DNA of 64,000 nt. Source: Candidatus Saccharimonadota bacterium. GTDB taxonomy: Bacteria; Patescibacteriota; Saccharimonadia; Saccharimonadales; Saccharimonadaceae. The notes beneath the pieces were generated by a model. It was not told where the DNA came from. It was given only the letters and a program-made list of their open reading frames with translations, and ran no database searches. This document shows, piece after piece, positions 55,804-64,000 of this stretch. The stretch covers positions 62,001 to 126,000 of the forward strand of contig WRHJ01000001.1 of assembly GCA_009783305.1 (NCBI GenBank), in the 5' to 3' direction. Within the stretch, counting starts at the first letter, position 1. Each line of letters starts with the position of its first letter. The position numbers and the translations under genes are program-made.

Positions 55804-57903
55804 TTAATCTCTATGGAGAATATCCGTATAGGTTGGTATGCCCCAGAGATTGCGATCGACAATTTTCTCTAAATCATCAATATTATCTCTGGCTGAACGC
55901 ATATTGTCCAAGACAATTTCGTGGAAAAATTTAGCTTTTTTGTATAAGTCGCTAATTTCGTTAGATTGGTCGAGATTTTTTTGGAGAATTTCGCTGTTTT
56001 TATACAAGTTGTCAACGTTTTTGACGATTTTCTTTAGCACGTGAGTTTCGGCGTACACGCTAGCATCGACTTGCTTGAGAGCGTTGATATTGTTCGCTAA
56101 AAATCCAGAATATTTCATGCAAGCGGGGAGAATCTGACTATGAACGATTTCTAGCAAGGTTCTGGTTTCGATTTTGGCCCATTTGATGTATTTATCAGTT
56201 TTAATCTTGTACCTAGCCAATAATTCGTTTTCGTTGTAGACGCTGTACTTACTTAGCAATTTAACACTGGCTGGCGCAATAAAGGCGCGGAAGGATTCTG
56301 GAGCGTTGTTGACGCTGGAAATGCCGCGAGCTTCGGCCTCCTGGCCCCATTCGTCGGAGTAGCCGTTGCCGTTATAAATTATATTGAAGTGAGCTTTGAA
56401 GTTTTTGGCTAATATTTTGTATAAGTCTTGATAAAAGTTTTTTGAATTTTTTAACTGAGAGGTAATGTTGAAAATTTCGTCTGCGACGATAGTGTTGAGC
56501 ACCGTGTTACAAACTGCCATGGACGAGGCGGAGCCAAGCATGCGGAATTCAAAGCGATTGCCCAAAAATGCCATGGGTGAGGTGCGATTACGGTCGGTGC
56601 CGCGTGTGCCCAAGCGAGGCAATTTAAAATCTTCCATAGACACATTTTTGCGGTTTGGATGATCGATGAAGGTTTCAATGAACTTGGTGAGTTGGTCGCC
56701 TAAGTATACGGAGACAATGGCTGGCGGGGCTTCAAATCCGGAAAGCCGATGGTCGTTGCTGGCAGTCATGACGGATGCCTTAAGAAGATCTTTATGTTTG
56801 TTGATGCCAGTCAAGACGGCGCATAAAATGGTCAGAAATCTGGCATTTTCAGCTGTGGTTTTACCGGGTGAAACTAGGTTGATCCCGGTGTCAGTCCGGA
56901 TGGACCAGTTATTGTGTTTGCCGGAACCATTGATATTACGGAAGGGTTTTTCATGCAATAGGCACTCAAAGCCGTTCTTGCGAGCAACTCTTTTCAGAAT
57001 TTCCATTGTGAGCTGGTTGTGATCGCAGGCCAGGTTTACTTCTTCGAAAAATGGAGCTAATTCGTATTGGCGCGGAGCGGATTCATTGTGTTTAGTTTTG
57101 GACAAGATGCCTAACTTCCATAAGGCTTGGTCTACTTCTGACATAAAAATCGCGACTTTTTCGTCCAAAGATCCCAAATAGTGGTTTTCCATATCCTGAG
57201 TTTTAGCAGTATTTGATCCGAATAGGGTACGTCCGGTTAATACTAGGTCCTTCCGTTGGCGAAACATTTCTTGGTCAATCAGAAAATATTCCTGTTCGGC
57301 ACCGACCATTGCGGACACGGAGGTGGACGAAGTGTCACCAAATAGTTCCAGAATCTCTAACCCGGCCGCGTTAAGGGCTTTGCAGGAACTCATAAGGGGT
57401 TGTTTTTTGTCTAGTGATATGCCGTTATGTGATGTAAATGTAGTGGGGATACAGAGGACTATGCCGGAGTCGTCTTCTTTGAGGAACGCTGGGGAGGTAT
57501 AATCCCACTTGGTAATACCTCTGGCTTCGAAGGTAGATCTTAATCCGCCAGATGGAAAGGATGAGGCGTCGGATTCTTCACCGGTGATTAGGGATTTGAG
57601 CGGTAATTTTAATTCTACACCTCCATTGTTGCGTGGTATAAGGAAGCTGTTATGTTTCTCGGCAGTCATACCACTGAGCGGAACGAACCAATGCGCATAA
57701 TGAGTGGCGCCGCGATCTACGCTCCAATTCTTCATGGCCTCTGCTACGTCTTTTGCTAGATGGCGATCAAGTTCAAGCCCTTGACTAATGATTCTGTTTA
57801 ATTTTTGACAATTATCTTTTGAAAGATACTGTTCCATGACTTTACTGGTAAAAACATTGGATGCGAAAACTTCAGATGCATTTGAATTGTTTTTTGTGCT
57901 CAT
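55804..57903 (-). CDS. glnN: Glutamine synthetase type III
   Basis: A 699-residue GSIII (family length about 700-730). GATHYAHWFVPLSGMTAEKH, GAEQEYFLID, and the NGSGKHNNWSIRTDTGINL region are diagnostic. It makes glutamine from glutamate and ammonia. A TTGTAG-N17-TACTCT promoter and AAAAGGAG lie upstream; the short ORF MLLFTKGDIL overlaps the ATG. It is odd in a genome expected to lack most amino-acid synthesis. Confidence 0.94.
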   Translation of the reverse strand: MSTKNNSNASEVFASNVFTSKVMEQYLSKDNCQKLNRIISQGLELDRHLAKDVAEAMKNWSVDRGATHYAHWFVPLSGMTAEKHNSFLIPRNNGGVELKLPLKSLITGEESDASSFPSGGLRSTFEARGITKWDYTSPAFLKEDDSGIVLCIPTTFTSHNGISLDKKQPLMSSCKALNAAGLEILELFGDTSSTSVSAMVGAEQEYFLIDQEMFRQRKDLVLTGRTLFGSNTAKTQDMENHYLGSLDEKVAIFMSEVDQALWKLGILSKTKHNESAPRQYELAPFFEEVNLACDHNQLTMEILKRVARKNGFECLLHEKPFRNINGSGKHNNWSIRTDTGINLVSPGKTTAENARFLTILCAVLTGINKHKDLLKASVMTASNDHRLSGFEAPPAIVSVYLGDQLTKFIETFIDHPNRKNVSMEDFKLPRLGTRGTDRNRTSPMAFLGNRFEFRMLGSASSMAVCNTVLNTIVADEIFNITSQLKNSKNFYQDLYKILAKNFKAHFNIIYNGNGYSDEWGQEAEARGISSVNNAPESFRAFIAPASVKLLSKYSVYNENELLARYKIKTDKYIKWAKIETRTLLEIVHSQILPACMKYSGFLANNINALKQVDASVYAETHVLKKIVKNVDNLYKNSEILQKNLDQSNEISDLYKKAKFFHEIVLDNMRSARDNIDDLEKIVDRNLWGIPTYTDILHRD

Positions 57904-57952
57904 AGAATATCTCCTTTTGTAAAGAGTAGCATGGCGCGAGAGCAGCTACAAG

Positions 57953-57980
57953 AAAAAGATCCCTTGGTGGGGATCTTTTT
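57953..57980. terminator. Terminator of tuf
   Basis: GATCCC pairs with GGGATC around TTGGTG, with AAAAA before and TTTTT after, so it can work on both strands. Confidence 0.88.
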
Positions 57981-57999
57981 CGGTGACTACGCTATAAGA

Positions 58000-59184
58000 T
58001 TATTTGACAATCTTGGTAACGACGCCTGAACCAACGGTTTTGCCACCTTCGCGGATAGCAAAGCGGTCATTGTTGTTCATGGCGATGGGAGCCAATAGCT
58101 TGACTTCGAAGCTGATGGTGTCGCCAGGCATGACAATTTCTTTGCCAGCTGGAAGTTCAACTTCGCCAGTTACGTCCGTAGTGCGGAAGTAGAATTGAGG
58201 CTTGTAGCCCTTTGCAAATGGCGTATGACGGCCACCTTCCTCTTTCTTGAGGATGTAGACTTCGGCTTCAAATTCGGTGTGCGGGGTAATGCTGCCGGGT
58301 TTGGCAATCACCTGACCGCGCTCAATGTCGTCGCGTTCAATACCGCGAAGCAAGAGGCCGGCGTTGTCGCCAGCGCGACCTTCGTCGAGAGTCTTTTTGA
58401 AGGCTTCGATGCCGGTGACAACTGACTTGGTGGTGTCTTTAAGACCAACAATTTCAACTTCGTCGTTGAGCTTGATAATGCCCTGTTCGATGCGACCAGT
58501 AGCAACAGTGCCACGGCCTTTGATGCTGAAGACGTCTTCGACTGGCATCAAGAAGGGCTTGTCAAGTTCGCGAGTAGGTTCTTCGACCCACTCGTCGATA
58601 GCTTCGACGAGATCCATGATAGCTTTTTCGGAATCAGCATCGCCTTCAAGAGCCTTGGTAGCGCTACCTTTGATGATAGGAGCATTGTCGCCGTCGTAAC
58701 CGTATTTGGTCAAAAGTTCGCGGATGTCCATCTCGACGAGTTCGACGAGTTCGGGATCAGCAAGATCCATTTTGTTCAAGAAAACGACGATTTTTGGTAC
58801 GTTCACCTGGTGAGCCAAGAGCACGTGCTCGCGGGTTTGGGGCAACGGACCATCATTGGCGGCAACCACGAGGATAGCGCCATCGATTTGGGCAGCACCG
58901 GTAATCATGTTCTTGACGTAGTCGGCGTGGCCAGGCATGTCGACGTGTGCGTAGTGGCGCTTGCTAGATTCATATTCTTGGTGAGAGGTGGCGATGGTAA
59001 TACCACGCGCCTTTTCTTCTGGAGCGTTGTCAATCTGGTCATAAGCGACGGGCTTATTTACTTCAGATGGAAGTTTCTTTGCTAAAACTGCTGTGATAGC
59101 AGCGGTGAGAGTGGTCTTGCCGTGATCGACATGACCCATGGTGCCTACGTTTACGTGAGGCTTGGAACGGTCAAAATTGGCCAT
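58000..59184 (-). CDS. tuf: Elongation factor Tu
   Basis: A 394-residue EF-Tu. [14 protein letters not shown] (G1), [18 protein letters not shown] (G3), NKMD (G4) and GSATKAL (G5) are all intact. It delivers aminoacyl-tRNA to the ribosome. TAAGGAG precedes the ATG; a leader ORF ends on this site (see leader). Promoter at 59281-59253, terminator at 57953. Confidence 0.98.
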   Translation of the reverse strand: MANFDRSKPHVNVGTMGHVDHGKTTLTAAITAVLAKKLPSEVNKPVAYDQIDNAPEEKARGITIATSHQEYESSKRHYAHVDMPGHADYVKNMITGAAQIDGAILVVAANDGPLPQTREHVLLAHQVNVPKIVVFLNKMDLADPELVELVEMDIRELLTKYGYDGDNAPIIKGSATKALEGDADSEKAIMDLVEAIDEWVEEPTRELDKPFLMPVEDVFSIKGRGTVATGRIEQGIIKLNDEVEIVGLKDTTKSVVTGIEAFKKTLDEGRAGDNAGLLLRGIERDDIERGQVIAKPGSITPHTEFEAEVYILKKEEGGRHTPFAKGYKPQFYFRTTDVTGEVELPAGKEIVMPGDTISFEVKLLAPIAMNNNDRFAIREGGKTVGSGVVTKIVK

Positions 59185-59193
59185 TTTTTCTCC

Positions 59194-59281
59194 TTATTGT
59201 TTTATAAATGCTGGAGCACTAATAATAACCAGCTCCATAGTCATATGTGGATATTGTATATGAGATTTGGGATGATGTAAA
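59194..59281 (-). promoter_or_regulatory. Promoter and leader peptide of tuf
   Basis: TTTACA (59281..59276), 17 nt, TACAAT (59258..59253). Eight nt later an ATG (59244) opens the ORF MTMELVIISAPAFIKQ, whose TAA (59196..59194) overlaps the TAAGGAG ribosome site. TGGAGC/GCTCCA can form a hairpin within the ORF. Confidence 0.6.
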
Positions 59282-59358
59282 GTGTTTTAAGGTTATGGAC
59301 ATGATGCTGTATATGTTATATAATAGAATTATCATTAAATGAAGGGGGAGTGAATAAT

Positions 59359-59931
59359 GTGCAACTTAAAGCTATAACTGACCATGCAATGTCTAGGTAC
59401 GCAGAACGGATTGCGGATCGTGAGGGACGGACAAACGTTGCTAGCTATGTCGCCATGAATAAAGAAAAAATTGATAAAGATTTACAGGCGATGGCTGAGT
59501 ACGCGGAAGAAATTTATAGAGGTCCAGGCCAGGACAAGAAGATTATTAGACTCCTTGTAACTGGTACGTGGTTATTGCTGCTGAATCAGGATAATGTCCT
59601 GGTGACGTTGTTTAAGAAGGATCTCGGCGTGGATGATGAACGGCTGAATAAGGAAGTAATGTTGGCGGCACGGCGCAAGATTGAAGCTCTGACGTTGGCT
59701 GTTGAAGATGCAGAGCATGAAATAGCGGATCGCTGGAAGCAGATTGATCAGGAATTGCATGAAGCTGAAATCACGATAAACCAATACCGTAAGCTACTCG
59801 AAGAGCATAAAGCCTATATGGAATCGTTGACGAGCGAGCGTAATGCGATTATGGTGAAATCCAAGGAAGCTCAAGCGGCATTGACGACATATGTAAATGA
59901 AATGATCGGGCAAAAATATTTCGGTTTATAG
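59359..59931 (+). CDS. Unrecognised protein with C-terminal coiled coil
   Basis: About 190 residues. An N-terminal domain (ITDHAMSRYAERIADREG, then LLVTGTWLLLLNQDNVLVTL) is followed by a long coiled coil (about 105-180). No family recognised. GAAGGGGGA gives good spacing to the GTG at 59359; a GTG at 59350 is in frame but lies on top of the site. TATATAAT-like box upstream. It sits between tuf and fusA, facing fusA. Confidence 0.7.
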   Translation: MQLKAITDHAMSRYAERIADREGRTNVASYVAMNKEKIDKDLQAMAEYAEEIYRGPGQDKKIIRLLVTGTWLLLLNQDNVLVTLFKKDLGVDDERLNKEVMLAARRKIEALTLAVEDAEHEIADRWKQIDQELHEAEITINQYRKLLEEHKAYMESLTSERNAIMVKSKEAQAALTTYVNEMIGQKYFGL

Positions 59932-59937
59932 TACCGT

Positions 59938-59969
59938 AAAACCCCCTTGTAAAGGGGGTTTATTTTTTT
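59938..59969. terminator. Bidirectional terminator
   Basis: AAACCCCCTT pairs perfectly with AAGGGGGTTT around GTA, with T-runs on both strands. It ends the 59359 gene and, on the other strand, fusA. Confidence 0.92.
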
Positions 59970-62055
59970 ATTTGGAATTACGGGTAGCAATGATTTCTTC
60001 GGCAATATTCGGTGGGACTTCCTCGTAAGCGTGGAGTTCCATGGTGGAAGCAGCACGGCCTTGAGACATACCACGAAGATCTGAAGTATAACCAAACATA
60101 TTGGCTAGCGGGACAAAGCCACGAACGAGCTTGGCGCCACCTTGGAGATCTTCCATGGCGTCGATGCGGCCACGGCGAGAGTTGAGGTCGCCGATGACAT
60201 CGCCCATGAATTCTTCTGGGGTGGTGATTTCGACTTTCATAACTGGCTCAAGCAGGACAGGTTTGGCGCGCTTGATACCTTCGCGAGTAGCGAGAGCACC
60301 GGCAAGGTGGAAAGCGAGTTCGGATGAGTCGACGTCGTGATAAGAACCATCGTAGAGGGTGGCCTTGACATCAATCACTGGATAACCGGCGATAACACCG
60401 CCTTCGAGAGTTTCTTTGATGCCCTGCATGACTGGTTTGCGGTATTCAAGAGGCACAACGCCACCTTTGATTTGATCAATGAATTCAAATCCTTTGCCAG
60501 GATTGGATTCGAAGCGGACATAGACATCGCCGTATTGGCCGCGGCCGCCGGATTGTTTGATGTGCTTGCCTTGAGCTTCGGAGGTGCCGCGAATAGTTTC
60601 ACGATAGGCAACCTGGGGTTCGCCAGTGTTGGCTTCAACGCTGAATTCGCGTTTTAGACGGTCAATGATGATTTCGAGGTGGAGTTCACCCATACCAGAG
60701 ATGATAGTCTGACCAGTTTCGTCGTCAGTATGCATGCGGAAAGTGGGGTCTTCCTCAGCGAGACGACCAAGGCCGATGCCCATTTTTTCTTGATCAGCTT
60801 TAGATTTGGGCTCGACAGCAATGGAAACTGGAGGATCTGGGAAATCAATGCTCTCTAGTAAAATTGGATTAGCTGGATCACAGATGGTGGTGCCGGTGGT
60901 GGTATCTTTTAGCCCGACCACGGCGGCAATATCGCCAGCGGAAATCTCTTGAATCTCCTCGCGTTTGTCGGCGAACATCCGAACTAGGCGGCCGACGCGT
61001 TCTTTTTCGCCAGTGGTAGCGTTCATGACGTAACTGCCAGATTGGAGTTTACCGGAATAGACACGGATGAAGATGAGTTTGCCGACGAACGGATCAGTGG
61101 CAAGTTTGAAGGCTAGGGCCGTGAGCGGTTCTTTGACATCCGGGTGGCGGACAATATCTTCGCCGTTTTTGGGGTTCTTGCCGAGAATATTGGGGATGTC
61201 CAGAGGACTGGGCAAGAAATCGATTACGAGGTCAAGGACTTTTTCGACAATTACGCCGCGGCCGTCGCCGCCGGTAACTAGGAAGAAGTCGCCGTCAAGG
61301 ACGCGCTTGCGTAGGGCGGTTTTGAGTTCTTCTTCGGTGATAGATTCTTCGCCTTTATCGAAAAACTTTTCAAGGAGAGCTTCATCGGCCTGAACAGCTT
61401 CTTCTACGAGCATGGAGCGGGCATTTTTGGCCTTTTCGAGCATATCAGCCGGAATTTCGCCCACGATGAGCTCATGGTCTGTGAATTCCTTGTAGGTGTA
61501 ACTTTTCATAGTGATGAGATCAATGACGCCGTTGATGTCTTTTTCGAAGCCAATGGGAAGATGCACAGGGAAAGCGTCGCGAGTTAGGCGTTTATGGATG
61601 CTCTCGAGCGAACGATAGAAATCGCCGCCGATTTGATTGATCTTATTGATAAAGCAGATACGCGGCACGCCATATTTGTTAGCTTGGCGCCAGACGGTTT
61701 CAGATTGAGCCTCGACGCCCATTTTACCGTCGAAAACGGTGACCGCACCGTCTAGCACGCGGAGGGAGCGCTCCACTTCGGCGGTAAAGTCAATATGGCC
61801 TGGGGTGTCGATGATGTTGATTTTGTGGTCTTTCCAGTGAGCGGTGACGGCAGCAGAGGTAATAGTAATGCCGCGCTCGCGTTCTTGTTCCATCCAGTCA
61901 GTGGTGGTTTCGCCTTCGTGCACTTCGCCGATCTTGTGTTTTAAACCGGTGCGGTACAGAATAGCCTCTGACGTGGTGGTCTTGCCGGCATCAATGTGGG
62001 CAATGATGCCTATGTTCCTGAATTTTGATAGGTCTGTGACTTCTTGCGCAGACAT
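59968..62055 (-). CDS. fusA: Elongation factor G with altered NKxD motif
   Basis: A 695-residue EF-G with all five domains. [15 protein letters not shown] (G1), [16 protein letters not shown] (G3), and the domain IV region [14 protein letters not shown] are normal. The G4 motif, normally NKMD, reads [10 protein letters not shown] (about residue 136), i.e. NKIN. AAGGAG lies 10 nt before the ATG; TTAAAAT box upstream. Confidence 0.97.
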   Translation of the reverse strand: MSAQEVTDLSKFRNIGIIAHIDAGKTTTSEAILYRTGLKHKIGEVHEGETTTDWMEQERERGITITSAAVTAHWKDHKINIIDTPGHIDFTAEVERSLRVLDGAVTVFDGKMGVEAQSETVWRQANKYGVPRICFINKINQIGGDFYRSLESIHKRLTRDAFPVHLPIGFEKDINGVIDLITMKSYTYKEFTDHELIVGEIPADMLEKAKNARSMLVEEAVQADEALLEKFFDKGEESITEEELKTALRKRVLDGDFFLVTGGDGRGVIVEKVLDLVIDFLPSPLDIPNILGKNPKNGEDIVRHPDVKEPLTALAFKLATDPFVGKLIFIRVYSGKLQSGSYVMNATTGEKERVGRLVRMFADKREEIQEISAGDIAAVVGLKDTTTGTTICDPANPILLESIDFPDPPVSIAVEPKSKADQEKMGIGLGRLAEEDPTFRMHTDDETGQTIISGMGELHLEIIIDRLKREFSVEANTGEPQVAYRETIRGTSEAQGKHIKQSGGRGQYGDVYVRFESNPGKGFEFIDQIKGGVVPLEYRKPVMQGIKETLEGGVIAGYPVIDVKATLYDGSYHDVDSSELAFHLAGALATREGIKRAKPVLLEPVMKVEITTPEEFMGDVIGDLNSRRGRIDAMEDLQGGAKLVRGFVPLANMFGYTSDLRGMSQGRAASTMELHAYEEVPPNIAEEIIATRNSK

Positions 62056-62183
62056 AATGGTTATGCTCCTTTTTGGTAGTTTTTTGACAATAAAAATATC
62101 GCTGTCGTGATTTTAACATAGGTGTGGGTTTTGTGCAAAGGAAACTGGAGGAAACATGAGGATTTTATGGTATTATTGGAGTG

Positions 62184-62699
62184 ATGACGGAAATGGAAAG
62201 TGGCTTTGAACAAGATTTCATGTCGCAGGTGCGTGGCAATGAAACATCCGAGAAAAACAATGTGCGCACTAATTCGGTCGAAAAGAAATTTATTGATAAA
62301 CGGTGGTTTATAATTGGGGGTTTAATTGTGGTCTTGGTGGTAGTGCTGGTTTTACTGATTATCATTGGACAGAGCAGCGACGATGCGGAAAATCCAGAAT
62401 TATATCAAGGCAACATTACAGGATTTTGGGCTTGTAATGATGGTTTGGAGATGGAATATAGGGATGATGCAACCTATGTTTGGCTGCCCGATACGGAGGC
62501 GAGAGTGATAGAGGGGGGAACGTTTGAAAATCGAAGTGGGATATTGGTGATAACCCAAACCTCATTGTCAATCAATGACGAATCGATGGATTCGGATGCA
62601 GTGAAATCTGTATTTGAATTGCGTCGTGATGGTGACATATTATTCTTTCGTAATGGAGAAAATAACGCAATACGTGCTTGCGTGGAGATTATAAAATGA
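62184..62699 (+). CDS. Membrane-anchored hypothetical protein
   Basis: A 171-residue protein: polar N-terminus, one strong TM helix (about 43-62), and an outside beta-rich domain (GFWACNDGLEMEYRDDATYV, GTFENRSGILVITQTSLSIN). It resembles small lipocalin-like or DUF4923-type domains only in strand pattern. TATTAT lies 7 nt before the ATG, so near-leaderless; an in-frame GTG is 3 nt earlier. Its stop overlaps the next ATG (ATGA). Confidence 0.7.
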   Translation: MTEMESGFEQDFMSQVRGNETSEKNNVRTNSVEKKFIDKRWFIIGGLIVVLVVVLVLLIIIGQSSDDAENPELYQGNITGFWACNDGLEMEYRDDATYVWLPDTEARVIEGGTFENRSGILVITQTSLSINDESMDSDAVKSVFELRRDGDILFFRNGENNAIRACVEIIK

Positions 62700-63814
62700 A
62701 AAAGCGGTTTTGGGCTTACCTGGTGGTTGTGATTGGGGCGGCTTTGATGGTGAGTATACCGGTATCTGCAGCGTGTGCGCCAGCGGTGAAGCCGGAAGAA
62801 TGTGCGTCTATTTTACCTGGTACTTGGTGCCGCGGCGAAGGATTGTGGGGCATATTAGGAATAATATTGGATATTATGACTATGGGGGTGGGGGTATTGG
62901 CAACGATTGGGATCGTGATTAGCGGGATACAGTGGTTGACTTCCCGAGATAACGAATCGCAGGTCGCAAAGGCAAAGAGTCGTATATTCAATATCGTAAT
63001 TGGCATTTTATTCTGGGCTTTGCTGTGGCTGCTTTTAGGGTGGCTGTTGCCGGGAGTGATAAGTTTTGAAGACCCAACTGGAGGAACACCTGCGGGGGAT
63101 TGTCCCCCTGGAGAGTGGGAGTCATTGCAACCAAAACCACCGAGTCCGGGTCCAAGCCCAACTCCGCCTGGGGACGGAGGAACGTTGCCTCCTGGTTCAG
63201 AAACGAGTTTACCGATTGGAAATCCTAAAGCTGATTCTAGCAATATAGCTTGCGATCCACGAACAGTTGACTTAGGTGTGCATGATGGTTGGAACAACGG
63301 TGTAAGAACTTTTTACCGCATGTGTTCTATACCTAACTTATCTTCTACAACTACTGCCGGCTATATGGCGGTTTTACAAAAGGCTGGAAAAACTAATCTA
63401 TCGGGCAAGGCCGTATTGAATTCGCGCGTGGCGGGAGCGGTCTATTCTATGGCGGCAGCAGCAAAGGCCGATGGTATTACTTTGACAGCGGGCAGTACTT
63501 TTCGTTCATTTGAGTGGCAGAGAGATAACTGCAATTTAAGCAGCAGCCAAAAAGATAGATTAAACGCTCAACGATTGACTGGAAAAGTGGATCGGATATG
63601 CAACAAAGATTCTAAAATGATGGCGCCTCCTGGTTATTCTAATCACCAATCTGGCACTGCTATTGATTTTACGAGATCTTGCAATAATGGCCCCGCGAAA
63701 GGTCCGTGCAATACCGCTATGTATAGGTGGTTAAAAGCTAATTCGACAAGATTTGGATTTTCTCAGTATGTTAATGAATATTGGCATTACGACACTCGAA
63801 ATTTCAAACCTTGA
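62696..63814 (+). CDS. T4SS-pilin-like membrane unit fused to a VanY D,D-carboxypeptidase
   Basis: A 372-residue protein. Signal peptide (1-25), a Cys-rich short loop, two TM helices with GVLATIGIVISGIQWLTSRD and AKSRIFNIVIGILFWALLWL, which resembles the T4SS_pilin (PF18895) unit common in CPR; a Pro-rich linker (PKPPSPGPSPTPPGDGG); then a VanY/LAS domain with TFRSFEWQ, SNHQSGTAIDFTRS (zinc His and Asp) and EYWHYD (catalytic Glu and His). It should trim peptidoglycan stem peptides outside the membrane. Translation is coupled to the gene before it. Confidence 0.85.
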   Translation: MKKRFWAYLVVVIGAALMVSIPVSAACAPAVKPEECASILPGTWCRGEGLWGILGIILDIMTMGVGVLATIGIVISGIQWLTSRDNESQVAKAKSRIFNIVIGILFWALLWLLLGWLLPGVISFEDPTGGTPAGDCPPGEWESLQPKPPSPGPSPTPPGDGGTLPPGSETSLPIGNPKADSSNIACDPRTVDLGVHDGWNNGVRTFYRMCSIPNLSSTTTAGYMAVLQKAGKTNLSGKAVLNSRVAGAVYSMAAAAKADGITLTAGSTFRSFEWQRDNCNLSSSQKDRLNAQRLTGKVDRICNKDSKMMAPPGYSNHQSGTAIDFTRSCNNGPAKGPCNTAMYRWLKANSTRFGFSQYVNEYWHYDTRNFKP

Positions 63815-63820
63815 TTGACT

Positions 63821-64000
63821 TTACGATGATAGGATAATATTACCGATGGAGTCCGTGAGGATGGATTTGGTTTTGGATGAAAAATCGAGGTGGATGCGAT
63901 AAGTTTGGTTGCCGTAGCGGCGTTCGAAATCGAAGATACCAGATTTGGTGATTTTTTTGACTTTAAGTTTTCCATGGTTGATGACTGGATCGGTGCGCCA
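63821..64000 (-). CDS. Unrecognised protein, 3' end only
   Basis: The minus strand is open for 59 codons from the window edge to a TAA at 63823..63821, reading WRTDPVINHGKLKVKKITKS and ending GNIILSS. Beta-rich and basic; I cannot name it. It converges on the VanY-type gene with a 6-nt gap. Confidence 0.6.
   Translation of the reverse strand, partial: WRTDPVINHGKLKVKKITKSGIFDFERRYGNQTYRIHLDFSSKTKSILTDSIGNIILSS

Noticed and set aside
1-64000. UGA recoded as Gly (as in Absconditabacteria/Gracilibacteria)
   Set aside because: TGA ends many full-length conserved genes here (for example secY and the L5-L14 region neighbours) and no in-frame TGA interrupts known proteins.
1-64000. CRISPR array, IS element, prophage or rRNA operon
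   Set aside because: No regularly spaced direct repeats, transposase, phage structural gene or rRNA sequence was seen.

Overview
The window reads as chromosomal DNA of a Candidatus Saccharibacteria (TM7, Patescibacteria/CPR) bacterium with a compact genome. Evidence: a long ribosomal-protein cluster in which S5 runs directly into L15 with no L30 gene (loss of L30 is a CPR hallmark); TGA used as an ordinary stop (not the UGA=Gly code of Absconditabacteria/Gracilibacteria); very short spacers and many start/stop overlaps; and small cell-surface gene sets with sortases. I found no rRNA, CRISPR array, IS element or prophage. Six tRNA genes are present (Gln-CTG, Trp-CCA, Thr-GGT, Tyr-GTA, Thr-TGT, Ala-GGC).

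Layout. 1-11.5 kb is an accessory stretch of small hypothetical and membrane genes, a LytTR regulator with a LiaF-like membrane protein, a large GH97 glycosidase, a secreted sortase, a stand-alone HATPase-like protein, a YgjP-like metallopeptidase and a P-loop kinase. 11.5-18 kb holds queA-tgt (queuosine tRNA modification), an AI-2E transporter, and cysS-hydrolase-NrnA. 18-25 kb holds tpiA, a methyltransferase, a 7TM-GAF sensor, a GT4+GH57 alpha-glucan pair and yhhQ (queuosine-precursor transporter), which completes a salvage set with queA/tgt. 25-34 kb has tRNAs, an HNH endonuclease, TPR, holB, rluA, trpS, an orphan histidine kinase, a gene behind a leader-peptide attenuator, and an M20 peptidase. 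34-53 kb is the S10/spc/alpha r-protein block on the minus strand, with non-ribosomal insertions: a lipoprotein (after S10), a phosphoribosyltransferase-like gene (between S8 and L6), a 743-codon surface protein behind a (GA)10 tract (between L15 and SecY), and a sortase in the place of adk-map. 53-64 kb has a MgtA Mg2+ ATPase, type III glutamine synthetase, tuf, fusA, and a membrane D,D-carboxypeptidase that appears fused to a T4SS-pilin-like membrane unit.

The strongest recurrent signal is transcriptional. At least 14 start codons lie exactly 6 nt downstream of a -10 box with no Shine-Dalgarno site, which predicts leaderless mRNAs starting at the A of ATG. Genes with a Shine-Dalgarno site instead use full promoters, five of them TTGACT-N17-TAnAAT-like. 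Several genes carry short leader ORFs joined to RNA hairpins (yhhQ, the 31.4 kb gene, tuf, the 52 kb lipoprotein). These look like small-genome translation-coupled switches.

Limits: all calls are from reading the sequence and translations; no database search, folding program or alignment was run. Product names rest on recognised motifs; hypothetical genes are left unnamed.
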